Positions 7,444-15,669 of a DNA stretch of 45,389 nt are shown here, piece by piece. The stretch is taken from the NCBI RefSeq assembly GCF_004348345.1, contig NZ_SMJZ01000055.1:1-45389 (forward strand), in the 5' to 3' direction. This DNA is from Nonomuraea longispora (GTDB lineage: Bacteria > Actinomycetota > Actinomycetes > Streptosporangiales > Streptosporangiaceae). A program made the position numbers and the translations under genes. Position 1 is the stretch's first letter. Every line of letters begins with the position of its first letter. The notes beneath the pieces were generated by a model that saw only the letters and a list, made by a program, of their open reading frames with translations, had not been told where the DNA came from and made no database searches.

Positions 7444-8106
7444 TCATGGTGTGCCGTTTGCGGCGGCCTTGAGGCTCGACGCGTACGCCGGCACGTATTC
7501 CTGCCCCGACAACTTCTGGACGGCCGCCATGATCTCATCGGTCACCCGGCGGCGGTCACGTGCTTTGGTGTGGTCGCCGTCGAAGCGCATGGGCGCCCCG
7601 ATGGCGATGCCGATCCGCGCCGGCCTCGGCACCGAGGTCCCGGGCGGCAGCACCCTTTCGGTGCCGCTGAGCGCCACGGGGAGCACGGGGGCGCCTGTCT
7701 TGAGCGTCAGCCAGGCCACGCCGACCTTGCCGCGGTAGAGGCGGCCGTCGGGGGAGCGGGTGCCCTCGGGATGGATGCCGAACAGCTCTCCCCGCTCCAG
7801 CAGCGCGGCGGCCTCGTCGAGCATGACCTGGGCGGCGTGCGCGCTCTCGCGGTCGATCGGCAGGCTCCCGCCCAGCCGCATGAAGAACCCTGAGACCGGG
7901 TTGCCGTCGAAGTATTCGTTCTTGGCGGTGAACGTCACGTGCCGCGGCAGCAGCGCGGGCAGCAGGAACGAGTCGAGCACCGACAGGTGGTTGGCGGCCA
8001 GGATCGCGGGCCCGCTCCTCGGCACGTGCGCCGCGCCGGTGACATGCGGCCTGCACATCGCGTGTGCCAGTGGCGCGGCGGCGAACTTGACCACTTCGTA
8101 CAGCAA
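7444..8106 (-). CDS. PlsC-type 1-acylglycerol-3-phosphate O-acyltransferase
   Basis: A 220-residue membrane-associated acyltransferase. The family's HX4D motif is present as NHLSVLD (residues 39-45), with the later blocks RLGGSLPIDR, FGIHPEGTRS (EGTRS binds the acyl-acceptor phosphate) and GVAWLTLKTGAPVLPVAL. These proteins acylate lysophosphatidic acid to phosphatidic acid. Actinomycetes carry several paralogues and the exact acceptor cannot be read from sequence. The start is TTG 8106, preceded by CAGGAGAG at good spacing. The penicillin-binding protein gene follows 38 bases downstream. Confidence 0.88.
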   Translation of the reverse strand: MLYEVVKFAAAPLAHAMCRPHVTGAAHVPRSGPAILAANHLSVLDSFLLPALLPRHVTFTAKNEYFDGNPVSGFFMRLGGSLPIDRESAHAAQVMLDEAAALLERGELFGIHPEGTRSPDGRLYRGKVGVAWLTLKTGAPVLPVALSGTERVLPPGTSVPRPARIGIAIGAPMRFDGDHTKARDRRRVTDEIMAAVQKLSGQEYVPAYASSLKAAANGTP

Positions 8107-8192
8107 CGAGCTCTCCTGCGATCATCGGGCGGTCAGCCACCCCACCATAAAGCAGGCGCCCCGCCGGTGGGCGGGACGCCTGGAAAGCTGTT

Positions 8193-8305
8193 AAGGCCGA
8201 TGTGGCGGTCGCCTCCTCGGCGAGGTGCACAACACGGCTCCAGCCGAACGGTATTCCGTGAAGGCGGTAATTTGCGGCCCGGGGGACACAGACCACATCG
8301 GCCTT
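8193..8305. other. Intergenic block bounded by a 13-bp inverted repeat
   Basis: AAGGCCGATGTGG at 8193-8205 is exactly inverted at 8293-8305 across 87 bases. Inside is a smaller palindrome, ACGGTATTCCGT. The block lies between the start of plsC and the end of the NUDIX gene. It may be two oppositely oriented protein sites or a folded RNA; it contains no credible coding frame. Confidence 0.4.
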
Positions 8306-8358
8306 TCGATGCTAACGGACATCCGGCGCCGCATATTCCATACGCCCCAAAGAATCGG

Positions 8359-8955
8359 TCACGTTCGGGTCCAGTGTGGTTGCGCAACGTCGAAGACCCG
8401 CTGTTCACGGCCACGCAGCGCCACCTCGGCGAACTGCCACAAAATCGCACCGGTCGGCGCGTGGATCACGATCGAGGGGCCCAGCGGCATCTGCAGCAGC
8501 CTGCCCTTCCAACGCGGCACCCCCGGCGCCAGGAATCGCTCCAGCGGCACCGCGTGCACCGAGGCCACCTCGCGGGGGTCGGCCACCGGCTCCTGCCGCC
8601 CGCCGAAGGCCACCACCGGCGTGATCACGAACCCGGAGTCGGTGACGAAGTCGTCGAGCAGCCCGGCCACCTCGACCCCGGTGACGCCGGTCTCCTCGGC
8701 CAGTTCGCGCAGCGCCGCGTCCACCGGCCGCTCGCCGTCGTCGAGCCGCCCGCCGGGCAGCGCCCACTGCCCGGGGTTGCGGCCGTGCGGCGCCCGCCTG
8801 ATCAGGATCGTGTACGGGTGGCGCTCGGCGTCCTCCAGCACGCACACGGTGACGGCGGCCCTGCGCACCCCGCCGACCGGCGGCACCTGCCTGCGGTCGA
8901 AGGCGGCCAGATGGGCGATGATCTGCTCGCGCAGCACGTCAATGGGCGACAGCAC
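8359..8955 (-). CDS. NUDIX hydrolase
   Basis: A 198-residue pyrophosphohydrolase. The Nudix box GX5EX7REUXEEXGU is complete in GGRLDDGERPVDAALRELAEETGVTG (about residues 68-93), with WALPGG just before it. The segment IRRAPHGRNPGQWALPGG resembles CoA/NADH-type and other nucleotide-diphosphate NUDIX proteins, but the substrate cannot be fixed. The GTG start at 8955 follows a weak TGGTGG. The gene lies 87 bases downstream of the DUF4190 gene on the same strand. Confidence 0.88.
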   Translation of the reverse strand: MLSPIDVLREQIIAHLAAFDRRQVPPVGGVRRAAVTVCVLEDAERHPYTILIRRAPHGRNPGQWALPGGRLDDGERPVDAALRELAEETGVTGVEVAGLLDDFVTDSGFVITPVVAFGGRQEPVADPREVASVHAVPLERFLAPGVPRWKGRLLQMPLGPSIVIHAPTGAILWQFAEVALRGREQRVFDVAQPHWTRT

Positions 8956-9035
8956 GCCACCAGGATCTCACGGCGCGTGTGAGGCGCGCGGGACCGCGGC
9001 CGAGGGGCAGGGGACGTCGCCGGCGTCAGGCGTAC

Positions 9036-9057
9036 GAGCCGCTCACGAGCCGCTCAC
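9036..9057. repeat. 11-bp tandem duplication at the 3' end of the DUF4190 gene
   Basis: GAGCCGCTCAC occurs twice in direct succession (9036-9046 and 9047-9057) and covers the stop codon at 9043-9045. An 11-base duplication shifts frame. The second reading would end LVSGSYA instead of LVSGS, so it changes only the last residues. Confidence 0.7.
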
Positions 9058-9345
9058 GAGCAGGTAGCCGAGCACGAAGCCGACGATCATCCCCACTCCG
9101 CCGGCGACGGCGGCCCACTTGCCCAGGGACTCGCCGCGCGAGTGCCCGACGATGCCCAGCACGATGCCGGCCAGGCCGAACACGATCGGGATGAACAGCA
9201 CGGCCACCGCGGCGCAGACGAAGCCGATGATCGACAGCACCTGGTCGGCCGGCCGCCGCTGCTGGGGCGGCTGTGGGTAGGGCGGCGGCTGGGACCATCC
9301 GGCAGGGGGTCCGTCGCCGTGGGGCGGGTCAGGGGGAGCGGTCAC
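9043..9345 (-). CDS. DUF4190 small membrane protein
   Basis: A 100-residue protein. It has a Pro/Gln-rich cytoplasmic N-terminus (PPDPPHGDGPPAGWSQPPPYPQPPQQRRPADQ) followed by two hydrophobic helices: VLSIIGFVCAAVAVLFIPIVFGLAGIVLGIVG and WAAVAGGVGMIVGFVLGYLLV. This is the DUF4190 arrangement, whose function is unknown. The GTG at 9345 is chosen because GGAGAGGAGGCA precedes it at good spacing; the frame extends a dozen codons further without such a site. Its last codons are altered by an 11-bp duplication. Confidence 0.8.
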   Translation of the reverse strand: MTAPPDPPHGDGPPAGWSQPPPYPQPPQQRRPADQVLSIIGFVCAAVAVLFIPIVFGLAGIVLGIVGHSRGESLGKWAAVAGGVGMIVGFVLGYLLVSGS

Positions 9346-9545
9346 TGCGCTGCCTCCTCTCCGAGGCGTGAACCACATCACACCTCGGAGAGGAGGCTCT
9401 GTCGAGCCGGTGAACCGGAACGGTCACCTTTCGGCAGAGCTGGAGGCTGCTGGGGCCGCTCCGCCTGCGCGGGGTGTTCCGGAGCCGCTGGACGGCCCGC
9501 GCGCCGTGGGGCGTGACGGGCGAGCGGGGAAGCTGCGCCCTCCCG

Positions 9546-9683
9546 CACAGCCGGATCGCGCGGCGCGTCGGCTATCAGTCGACGGTTGGATTTCACCTGG
9601 CTTTCAAGCAATGGCATGGTTTGACGCCCGGCGAACTCCGCAAGAACGCCGACGTCCTCGCAGGTGAGAATGGTTTCTGGTAG
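9546..9683 (+). pseudogene. C-terminal HTH remnant of an AraC-family regulator
   Basis: Translation gives RIARRVGYQSTVGFHLAFKQWHGLTPGELRK, the second helix-turn-helix of AraC/XylS regulators (IAxxVGYxSxxxFxxAFKxxxGxTPxxYR), then a tail ending ENGFW before TAG. The preceding sequence in this frame does not continue the domain, and the sensor domain and first HTH are missing. It is a 3' fragment without a start. Confidence 0.7.
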
Positions 9684-9768
9684 ATATCATGGCCGCCCCT
9701 TGACCTTGTGCGGCGTCGAGGCGATGCGGGATGTCGCGAGCCGGGCTCTTACCTGAAAGGACTGATTT

Positions 9769-9831
9769 GTGAGCGGATTCCCCCTGCCCACCGTCGGCTA
9801 CGGAAACAGGTCGGACGGTGACGGCCGGTGA
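9769..9831 (+). CDS. 20-aa leader ORF coupled to the SulP gene
   Basis: GTG 9769 follows AAAGGACTGATTT, a better ribosome-binding site than the transporter gene itself has. The frame runs 20 codons (VSGFPLPTVGYGNRSDGDGR) to a TGA at 9829-9831 that overlaps the transporter's GTG (GTGA). The arrangement suggests that ribosomes finishing the leader restart on sulP. The peptide has no obvious attenuator-type run of one amino acid. Alternatively, the start of sulP is elsewhere and this frame is accidental. Confidence 0.45.
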   Translation: MSGFPLPTVGYGNRSDGDGR

Positions 9832-11516
9832 CAGGCGGAGTGTGGTCCCGCGGATGGGCGCGGGCGCGTTCCGTCCTGCCCGAGCGCGCCGCGCTGGCCG
9901 CCATGGGCCGCAGCCCCCGTCGTGACCTCCTCGCCGGCCTCACGGTGGCCGTCGTGGCGCTGCCGCTGGCGCTCGGGTTCGGCATCTCCTCAGGAGCCGG
10001 CGCGGCGGCGGGCCTGGCCACCGCCGTGGTCGCCGGAGCGCTGGCCGCGCTGTTCGGCGGGTCCGGCGTGCAGGTGACCGGGCCGACCGGGGCGATGACG
10101 GTGGTGCTCGTGCCGATCATTCACGCGTACGGCATGCCAGGCGTGCTGACGGTCGGCCTGATGTCCGGCGTGCTGCTGATCGCCCTGGCCCTGTCGCGCG
10201 CGGGCAGGTACATCGCCCTCGTGCCCGCCCCCGTCGTGGCGGGTTTCACCGTCGGCATCGCCCTCGTCATCGGCCTGCAGCAGATCCCCCACGCCCTCGG
10301 CGTGCCCGCCGAGGGCGGTGCGACCGTCGTCGTCGCCGCCTGGCAGGCCCTGGCGCAGTTCCTCGCGGAACCTCACTGGTGGGCCATGTGCGTCACCGTG
10401 GCGGTCGCCGCGGTGCTCATCGTGGGCGCGAGCCTGCGGCCCGCCGTGCCGTTCTCGCTGCCGGCCGTGGCCGCCGCCACCGTCGTCGCCGAGCTGGCCG
10501 AGCTGCCGCTGGCCAGGATCGGCGACCTGCCGGCCGGGCTGCCAACGCCGTCGCTGGAGTTCCTCGCCCCCGGGACGCTGCCGTCCCTCGCCGCGCCCGC
10601 CGTCGCGGTGGCCGCCCTGGCGGCGCTGTCGACCCTGCTGTCGGCCGCCGTCGCCGACGGCATGAGCGGCGCCCACCGGCACGACCCCGACAGGGAGCTG
10701 TTCGGCCAGGGCCTGGCCAACCTCGTCGCCCCGCTGTTCGGCGGGATCCCCGCCACGGGCGCGATCGCCCGCACCGTGGTCAACGTCCGGGCGGGCGCCC
10801 GGTCGCGGCTGGCGGCGCTGGCGCACGCGGCCGTCCTCGCCCTCATCGTCTACTGCGCGGCCGGGCTCGTGTCGGGCATCCCGCTGGCCGCGCTGGCCGG
10901 CGTGCTGGTCGCCACGGCGATCCGCATGGTGGAGGTCGGGGCGCTCAGGGCCATGGTCCGCTCCACCCGCGGCGACGCCGTGGTCCTCGTGCTGACCGCC
11001 GTCGCCACGCTCGCGCTCGACCTGGTGGTGGCCGTCGTCCTCGGCCTGGTCGTGGCCGGGGCGCTGGCCCTGCGGGCCGTCGCCAGGAACGCGCGCCTGC
11101 ACCAGGAGCCGCTCCGCCACGACCTGCACCCCGTGGACGAGCACGCCCTGCTCACCGAGCACATCGTCACCTACCGCCTCGACGGGCCGCTGTTCTTCGC
11201 GGCGGCCCACCGCTTCCTGCTGGCCCTCTCCGAGGTGAGCGGCGTGTCCGTGGTGGTGCTGCGCATGTCCCGCGTCACCACCATCGACGCCAGCGGGGCG
11301 CTCGCCCTCGCCGACGCCATCGAACAGCTCGAGCGCCGCGGCATCATGGTGTACGTCTCCGGCATCCCCGACCGGCACCACCAGCCGCTGGAGGCACTCG
11401 GGGTGGCCGGCCGCCTGACCCGCGCCGGCCAGGTGTTCCCCACGACCGGCGAGGCCATCACGGCCGCCCGTGACCGCCTCCACCACACCGGTGTCCTGCC
11501 CGGCCTGGCCGGCTGA
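9828..11516 (+). CDS. SulP-family inorganic anion transporter with STAS domain
   Basis: A 562-residue SLC26/SulP transporter. The membrane domain (about residues 30-430) begins with DLLAGLTVAVVALPLALGFGISSGAGAAAGL, the family signature, followed by GSGVQVTGPTGAMTVVLVPI and FGGIPATGAIARTVVNVRAGARS. The cytoplasmic STAS domain (about 440-550) contains LDGPLFFAAAHRF and VVVLRMSRVTTIDASGALAL. Substrates in the family include sulfate, bicarbonate and dicarboxylates; none can be chosen here. The GTG at 9828 lacks its own ribosome-binding site and overlaps the stop of a 20-codon leader ORF. The gene is convergent with the recombinase gene. Confidence 0.9.
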   Translation: MTGGVWSRGWARARSVLPERAALAAMGRSPRRDLLAGLTVAVVALPLALGFGISSGAGAAAGLATAVVAGALAALFGGSGVQVTGPTGAMTVVLVPIIHAYGMPGVLTVGLMSGVLLIALALSRAGRYIALVPAPVVAGFTVGIALVIGLQQIPHALGVPAEGGATVVVAAWQALAQFLAEPHWWAMCVTVAVAAVLIVGASLRPAVPFSLPAVAAATVVAELAELPLARIGDLPAGLPTPSLEFLAPGTLPSLAAPAVAVAALAALSTLLSAAVADGMSGAHRHDPDRELFGQGLANLVAPLFGGIPATGAIARTVVNVRAGARSRLAALAHAAVLALIVYCAAGLVSGIPLAALAGVLVATAIRMVEVGALRAMVRSTRGDAVVLVLTAVATLALDLVVAVVLGLVVAGALALRAVARNARLHQEPLRHDLHPVDEHALLTEHIVTYRLDGPLFFAAAHRFLLALSEVSGVSVVVLRMSRVTTIDASGALALADAIEQLERRGIMVYVSGIPDRHHQPLEALGVAGRLTRAGQVFPTTGEAITAARDRLHHTGVLPGLAG

Positions 11517-11562
11517 GCCCGCCCACGGTCGCGCGGACCGCCGGTCAGCCGAGCGGGCGGGC
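11517..11562. terminator. Branched hairpin between convergent sulP and recombinase genes
   Basis: GCCCGCCC (11517-11524) pairs with GGGCGGGC (11555-11562), and an inner CGGTC/GACCG hairpin lies between them. It follows the sulP stop directly and overlaps the last codons of the recombinase gene. Terminator function is inferred. Confidence 0.45.
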
Positions 11563-12588
11563 GGGGGGCAGGCGAAGGCGGTCAACGGCGTCGCGGCGGG
11601 TCTTCTCCGGGCGGCGGTCGTAGCGGGCCGTCGTGGCGGGGGAGGAGTGGCCCACCAGTGCCTGGGCCGTCGCCAGGTCCACCCCGGCGTCCAGCAGCTC
11701 GCCGATGAACGTACGGCGGAAATCGTGGGCCGTGCGCCGGGACGCGCCCGCCTCCCCGAAACGGCGGGTCAGGATGTCGGCGATGCCCTGCCCGGTCAGC
11801 CGCACCGGCCGGCCGTCGCGCCGCCGCAGGGTGCCGTACTTGCTGATCGGGCTGAACAGCGCGCCTGGAGCGGTGCCGCGGATCGCGAGCCACCGCTCGA
11901 CCAGCCCGATCGCCTCCGCCGTCAGATAGACCAGCCGTTCCTTGTCGCGTTTGCCGCGCACCCGCAGCGACCGGGCGCCGGGATCGTAGTCAGCGAGGGC
12001 CAGACCGGCCAGCTCGGCCCGGCGGCAGCCGGTGGAGTAAAGGACGGCGATCAGCGCCGCGTCGCGCACCCCGGCGGGGGAGTCGTCGCATGCCGACAGG
12101 GCCGCCCCGACCACTTCGGGCGGCACGTGGTGGCCCGTGGGCAGGCGGCTCTGGCGTACGGGGGCGAGGTCGGAGGCGCGGGCGAAGTCCTCGGCGCTGG
12201 TCTGCCCGAGCCGCCAGGCCTCCTTCAGCACCCGTCGCAACGCCACCAGGTGCTTGTTGACGTACGCCGCCGACCAGCCCTGGTCGGTGAGCATCGTGCG
12301 GATGCGGACAGTGTGCTCGTAACGCAGCAGGTGCCACGGCTGGCCCGCGCCCGTGGCGCTGTCGTCGCCGGTGAGCAGCCGGGCCAGCCGGTCGAGGCAG
12401 CCGCGCATGGTGCGGCGCGACTCGGGGCTGGTGAGCGAGTCGAGATAGACGTGGTAGGGGTCGCGCGCCGGCTCGACCGGCGGCGCGGCGGCTTCGGACA
12501 CGGCGGGCAGGCTCACCGGGCCGATCTTACGGCCCCGCAGCCCGTCCCAGGTGGCGTCGTGGCCCTCAGAAGGGGCCGGTGAGCTCAC
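11545..12588 (-). CDS. Tyrosine recombinase/integrase
   Basis: A protein of up to 347 residues with both domains of a site-specific tyrosine recombinase. The N-terminal core-binding SAM-like domain (about 43-140) includes YVNKHLVALRRVLKEAWRLG. The catalytic domain has Arg189 (STGCRRAEL), a Lys in VRGKRDKERLVYL, His288 and Arg291 (HDFRR), His314 (GHSS) and the nucleophile Tyr323 (TARYDRR). The catalytic set is complete, so it is probably active. It is XerC-like in size. The GTG at 12588 would overlap the upstream synthase gene by 23 bases; a GTG at 12516 is an alternative. No att site, tRNA or phage gene is nearby, so its target is unknown. Confidence 0.87.
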   Translation of the reverse strand: MSSPAPSEGHDATWDGLRGRKIGPVSLPAVSEAAAPPVEPARDPYHVYLDSLTSPESRRTMRGCLDRLARLLTGDDSATGAGQPWHLLRYEHTVRIRTMLTDQGWSAAYVNKHLVALRRVLKEAWRLGQTSAEDFARASDLAPVRQSRLPTGHHVPPEVVGAALSACDDSPAGVRDAALIAVLYSTGCRRAELAGLALADYDPGARSLRVRGKRDKERLVYLTAEAIGLVERWLAIRGTAPGALFSPISKYGTLRRRDGRPVRLTGQGIADILTRRFGEAGASRRTAHDFRRTFIGELLDAGVDLATAQALVGHSSPATTARYDRRPEKTRRDAVDRLRLPPARPLG

Positions 12589-14221
12589 CCAGCTTGTCGG
12601 TCAGCTGCAGGTTGGCCGCGTAGTCGACGGGCACCGCGATCACCGACACGACGTCGTCGGCCAGCGCCTTGCGCAGCGTGGGCAGCAGCTCGGCGGCGCT
12701 GGTCACGCGGTGGCCGCGGGCTCCGAAGCTCTCGGCGTAGGCGACGAAGTCGGGGTTGCCGAACGCGACATGGGAGTCGCGCCCGAGCTCCAGATCCATC
12801 TTCCACTCGATCAGCCCGTAGGCGTCGTCCACCCACACCAGCACCACGAACGGGATCCGCTCGCGCACGGCGGTCTCCAGCTCCTGGGAGTTCATCAGGA
12901 ACGCCCCGTCGCCGGTCGCCGCCAGCACCCTGCGCTCGGGACGGGCCAGCTTGGCCGCCAGCGCGCCCGGCACCGCGAAGCCCATGGACGACAGCCCGTT
13001 GGAGACCAGCATCGTGTTGGGCTCGTAGGTCGGGTACATGCGGGCCATCCACATCTTCACCGCGCCGGTGTCGGCCAGCACGATGTCGTCGCGGCCCATG
13101 GCCTCGCGGATGTCGGCCACGATCCGGCGCGGGGACAGCGGGAATGCGCTCTCGGAACGCCCCTGCGCGAGCTCCTCGGCGAGCATGCTGCGGATCTTCT
13201 CGCCGGTGCCGTTCATCTCGAACCGGCGTTGTACCGCGTCGCCGAGCGCGTCCAGCGAGCGTGAGACGTCGCCGTGCACCCCGACCGCCACGGGGTAGTG
13301 GTCGTCGACCTCGGCCGGGAACCGGTGAATGTGGATGATCTCCTTGTCGCGCAACGGGTTGATCTTGACGGGGTCGAACTCCTGCAGCTCGTACCCGACG
13401 CTGATGAGCACGTCGGCCTCATCGAAGCCGAAGTTCACGTAGTCGTGGCGCATGAACCCCACCGCGCCCAGCGCGTGCCGGTGGTCGTCGGGGAAGACAC
13501 CCTTGCCGTTGAACGTGGTGGCCACCGGCAGCCCGAGCCGTTCGGAGAAGCGCACCAGCGCCTGCGAGGCGCCCGCCCTGGTCGCGCCGTGGCCGGCCAG
13601 CACGACGGGCCTGCGGGCGCCCTCCAGCACCTCGGCGGCGCGGGCGATCTGGGAGGCCGAGGGGTCCTGCGGGCGTACGACGTTGACCGGGAGCGGCGCC
13701 AGCCCCTCGGGGATCGGCGCCGACTCGACGTCCTCGGGGATCGCCAGGTAGACGGCGCCGGGCCGCTCGGTCCGCGCGGTCTTGAACGCCTTGCGGATCA
13801 TCTCGGGCAGCGCCTGCGGTGACGGCGCCAGCTCGGCCCACTTGGTGATCGGCCTGAACAGCGAGACCAGGTCGACCACCTGGTGCGACTCCTTGTAGAT
13901 GCGGTCGAGGCCCACCTGGGCGGTGATCGCCACCACCGGCGTGCTGTTGGTGGTGGCGTCGGCCACACCGAGCTGCAGGTTGATCGCGCCGGGACCGAGC
14001 GTGGCCGACGCCACGCCGGGCTTGCCGGTCAGCCTGCCGTAGATCTCCGCCATGAACGCCGCGGCCTGCTCGTGACGAACGAGGACGTAACGGATGGACG
14101 AGTCGTGGAGGGCGTCGACGAAGTGGATGTTCTCCTCACCGGGGATGCCGAAGACGTATTCGACGCCTTCCGCCTCCAGAGCCTGAACGATCAGCCGGGC
14201 GGCGACGGCCTGCCGGGACAT
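12566..14221 (-). CDS. Acetolactate synthase-like thiamine-diphosphate enzyme (large subunit type)
   Basis: A 551-residue ThDP enzyme. The N-terminal Pyr domain has EYVFGIPGEENIHFVDAL and LVRHEQAAAFMAEIYGRLTGKPG, where the catalytic Glu lies in RHEQ; next comes the central domain (RPVVLAGHGATRAGAS). The C-terminal PP domain has GDGAFLMNSQELETAV and then VWVDDAYG. At the metal-binding end of that motif Asp replaces the usual Asn, as in catabolic AlsS enzymes. The likely reaction is condensation of two pyruvates to acetolactate, but related decarboxylases share these motifs. No small regulatory subunit is adjacent. ATG 14221 follows AAAGAGGCG. The gene lies 57 bases behind the PLP enzyme gene and overlaps the recombinase gene. 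Confidence 0.8.
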   Translation of the reverse strand: MSRQAVAARLIVQALEAEGVEYVFGIPGEENIHFVDALHDSSIRYVLVRHEQAAAFMAEIYGRLTGKPGVASATLGPGAINLQLGVADATTNSTPVVAITAQVGLDRIYKESHQVVDLVSLFRPITKWAELAPSPQALPEMIRKAFKTARTERPGAVYLAIPEDVESAPIPEGLAPLPVNVVRPQDPSASQIARAAEVLEGARRPVVLAGHGATRAGASQALVRFSERLGLPVATTFNGKGVFPDDHRHALGAVGFMRHDYVNFGFDEADVLISVGYELQEFDPVKINPLRDKEIIHIHRFPAEVDDHYPVAVGVHGDVSRSLDALGDAVQRRFEMNGTGEKIRSMLAEELAQGRSESAFPLSPRRIVADIREAMGRDDIVLADTGAVKMWMARMYPTYEPNTMLVSNGLSSMGFAVPGALAAKLARPERRVLAATGDGAFLMNSQELETAVRERIPFVVLVWVDDAYGLIEWKMDLELGRDSHVAFGNPDFVAYAESFGARGHRVTSAAELLPTLRKALADDVVSVIAVPVDYAANLQLTDKLGELTGPF

Positions 14222-14278
14222 GGGAAACGCCTCTTTCCATCGAAGACTGCGTCCCTCACAGCACGGATGAGCCCCGGT

Positions 14279-15457
14279 TCATTCCAGCCTGGCCACCCCT
14301 TCGAGCAGCCGGTCGACGTCGGAGCGGTCGTTGTAGTGCACCAGGCCCGCCCGCACCGCGCCGCCCGAGTCGCGGATGCCGAGCACGCCGGTCAGCTCCC
14401 AGGCGTAGTTGTGGCCGTTCCAGACGTTCACGCCGAGCTTGGCCAGGTGCTCGGCCACTCGTCGCGGGGTGTGCCCGGCCACGTTGAAGTAGGCGGTGGC
14501 GGTGCGCCTGGCGGGCTTGCCGTACACCATGACGTGCGGCATCGTCTCCAGCCCCTCGATCAGCACCTGGAACAGGGCCAGCTCGTGCTCCTCGGCCGCG
14601 GCCATCGAGGTGAGCAGGCGCTCGCGGCGGCTGCCCGTGCCGGGGACCATGGCGGCCATGTGGTCCACGGCCGCGGTCACCCCGTCCAGGTCGGCGAACG
14701 CGGCCGTGCCCGTCTCGAACCGCTCCGGCACCGTGTCGGGCGCGGAGGCCAGCTTGTCCGGTCTGATGCTCTCCAGCAGCGCCGGGTCGGCCACCACGGC
14801 GCCGACGTGCGGGCCCGACCACTTGTACGCGCTGGTGGCGTAGAAGTCGGCGCCCATAGCGCGCATGTCCACGGGGCCGTGCGGGGTGGCGTGCACGCCG
14901 TCAACGTACGTCAGCGCGCCCGCCCGGTGCGCCAGCTCCGCGATGGCGGCCACGTCGGGGCGGGTGCCGAGGATGTTGCTGGCCGCCGTCACCGCCACGA
15001 CCTTGGTGCGCTCGCCGATGAGGCTCTCGTACTGCTCGACCGGCAGCTCCCCGGTGACCGGGTCCACCTCGGCCCAGCGTACGGTGGCGCCGGTCTGGGC
15101 CCAGGGGCGCACGTTGGCGTCGTGGTCGAGTCTGGACAGCACGACCTCGTCGCCGGGGCCGGCGATGGCTCTGGCCAGGCGGTAGGTGAGCGTGGTCATG
15201 TTCGGGCCGAGGATGACGCCGTCCGGGTGGCCGCCGACCAGGTCGGCCAGCGCGGCGCGGCAGGCGGCGACGATGGCGTCGGAGCGGTGGCTGGCCGGGA
15301 AGGCGCCGCCGACGTTGCCGATCCCGGTCCGGTATGCGGTGGAGATGGCGTCGATCACCGATTGCGGCGTCTGCGTGCCTGCGGCTCCGTCAAGATAGGC
15401 GTAGCCGTCGGAGAGTGCGGGATAGGTGGCGCGTACCGTATTAATAGGGAAAGGCAT
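14279..15457 (-). CDS. Cysteine desulfurase-like PLP enzyme (aminotransferase class V)
   Basis: A 392-residue fold-type I PLP enzyme. YAYLDGAAGTQTPQSVIDAI opens the domain; LSRLDHDANVRPWAQ, AASNILGTRPDVAAIAELAHRAGALTYVDGVHATPHGPVD (Asp of the PLP pocket) and YATSAYKWSGPHVG (Schiff-base Lys) follow. The pattern resembles the cysteine desulfurase-like group TIGR01976, which lacks a proven substrate. The usual C-terminal Cys loop of SufS/NifS is not recognisable. ATG 15457 is chosen from the family N-terminus (MPFPINTVRATYPAL); no ribosome-binding site is visible. It is the first gene of a minus-strand run with the synthase and the recombinase. Confidence 0.83.
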   Translation of the reverse strand: MPFPINTVRATYPALSDGYAYLDGAAGTQTPQSVIDAISTAYRTGIGNVGGAFPASHRSDAIVAACRAALADLVGGHPDGVILGPNMTTLTYRLARAIAGPGDEVVLSRLDHDANVRPWAQTGATVRWAEVDPVTGELPVEQYESLIGERTKVVAVTAASNILGTRPDVAAIAELAHRAGALTYVDGVHATPHGPVDMRAMGADFYATSAYKWSGPHVGAVVADPALLESIRPDKLASAPDTVPERFETGTAAFADLDGVTAAVDHMAAMVPGTGSRRERLLTSMAAAEEHELALFQVLIEGLETMPHVMVYGKPARRTATAYFNVAGHTPRRVAEHLAKLGVNVWNGHNYAWELTGVLGIRDSGGAVRAGLVHYNDRSDVDRLLEGVARLE

Positions 15458-15669
15458 GGTATGTAGATGCTCATCCTCGGAGGCCTCAATCGTGCCGTGC
15501 CGACGCGCCAGCACCTTCTTGCCCTGTCATGCGAAGAACGCACCGACGTGCGGGTGGGGCCTCAAGCGGGTCACGCCGGGTAGGAGCGGGAGCACGGGAG
15601 GTTCGCGGAGCTCATGGGAAGGGAGCCGGACGGCGTGCCGAGGCACCGGTCCGGGCGGAGGTGTGACGG

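Noticed and set aside
11545-12588. Prophage or integrative element around the tyrosine recombinase
   Set aside because: No excisionase, phage, conjugation or replication gene and no att repeats or tRNA were seen nearby.
15355-15543. Short minus-strand frame overlapping the start of the PLP enzyme gene
   Set aside because: It lies inside a well-supported gene in another frame and has no separate ribosome-binding site at a proper distance.
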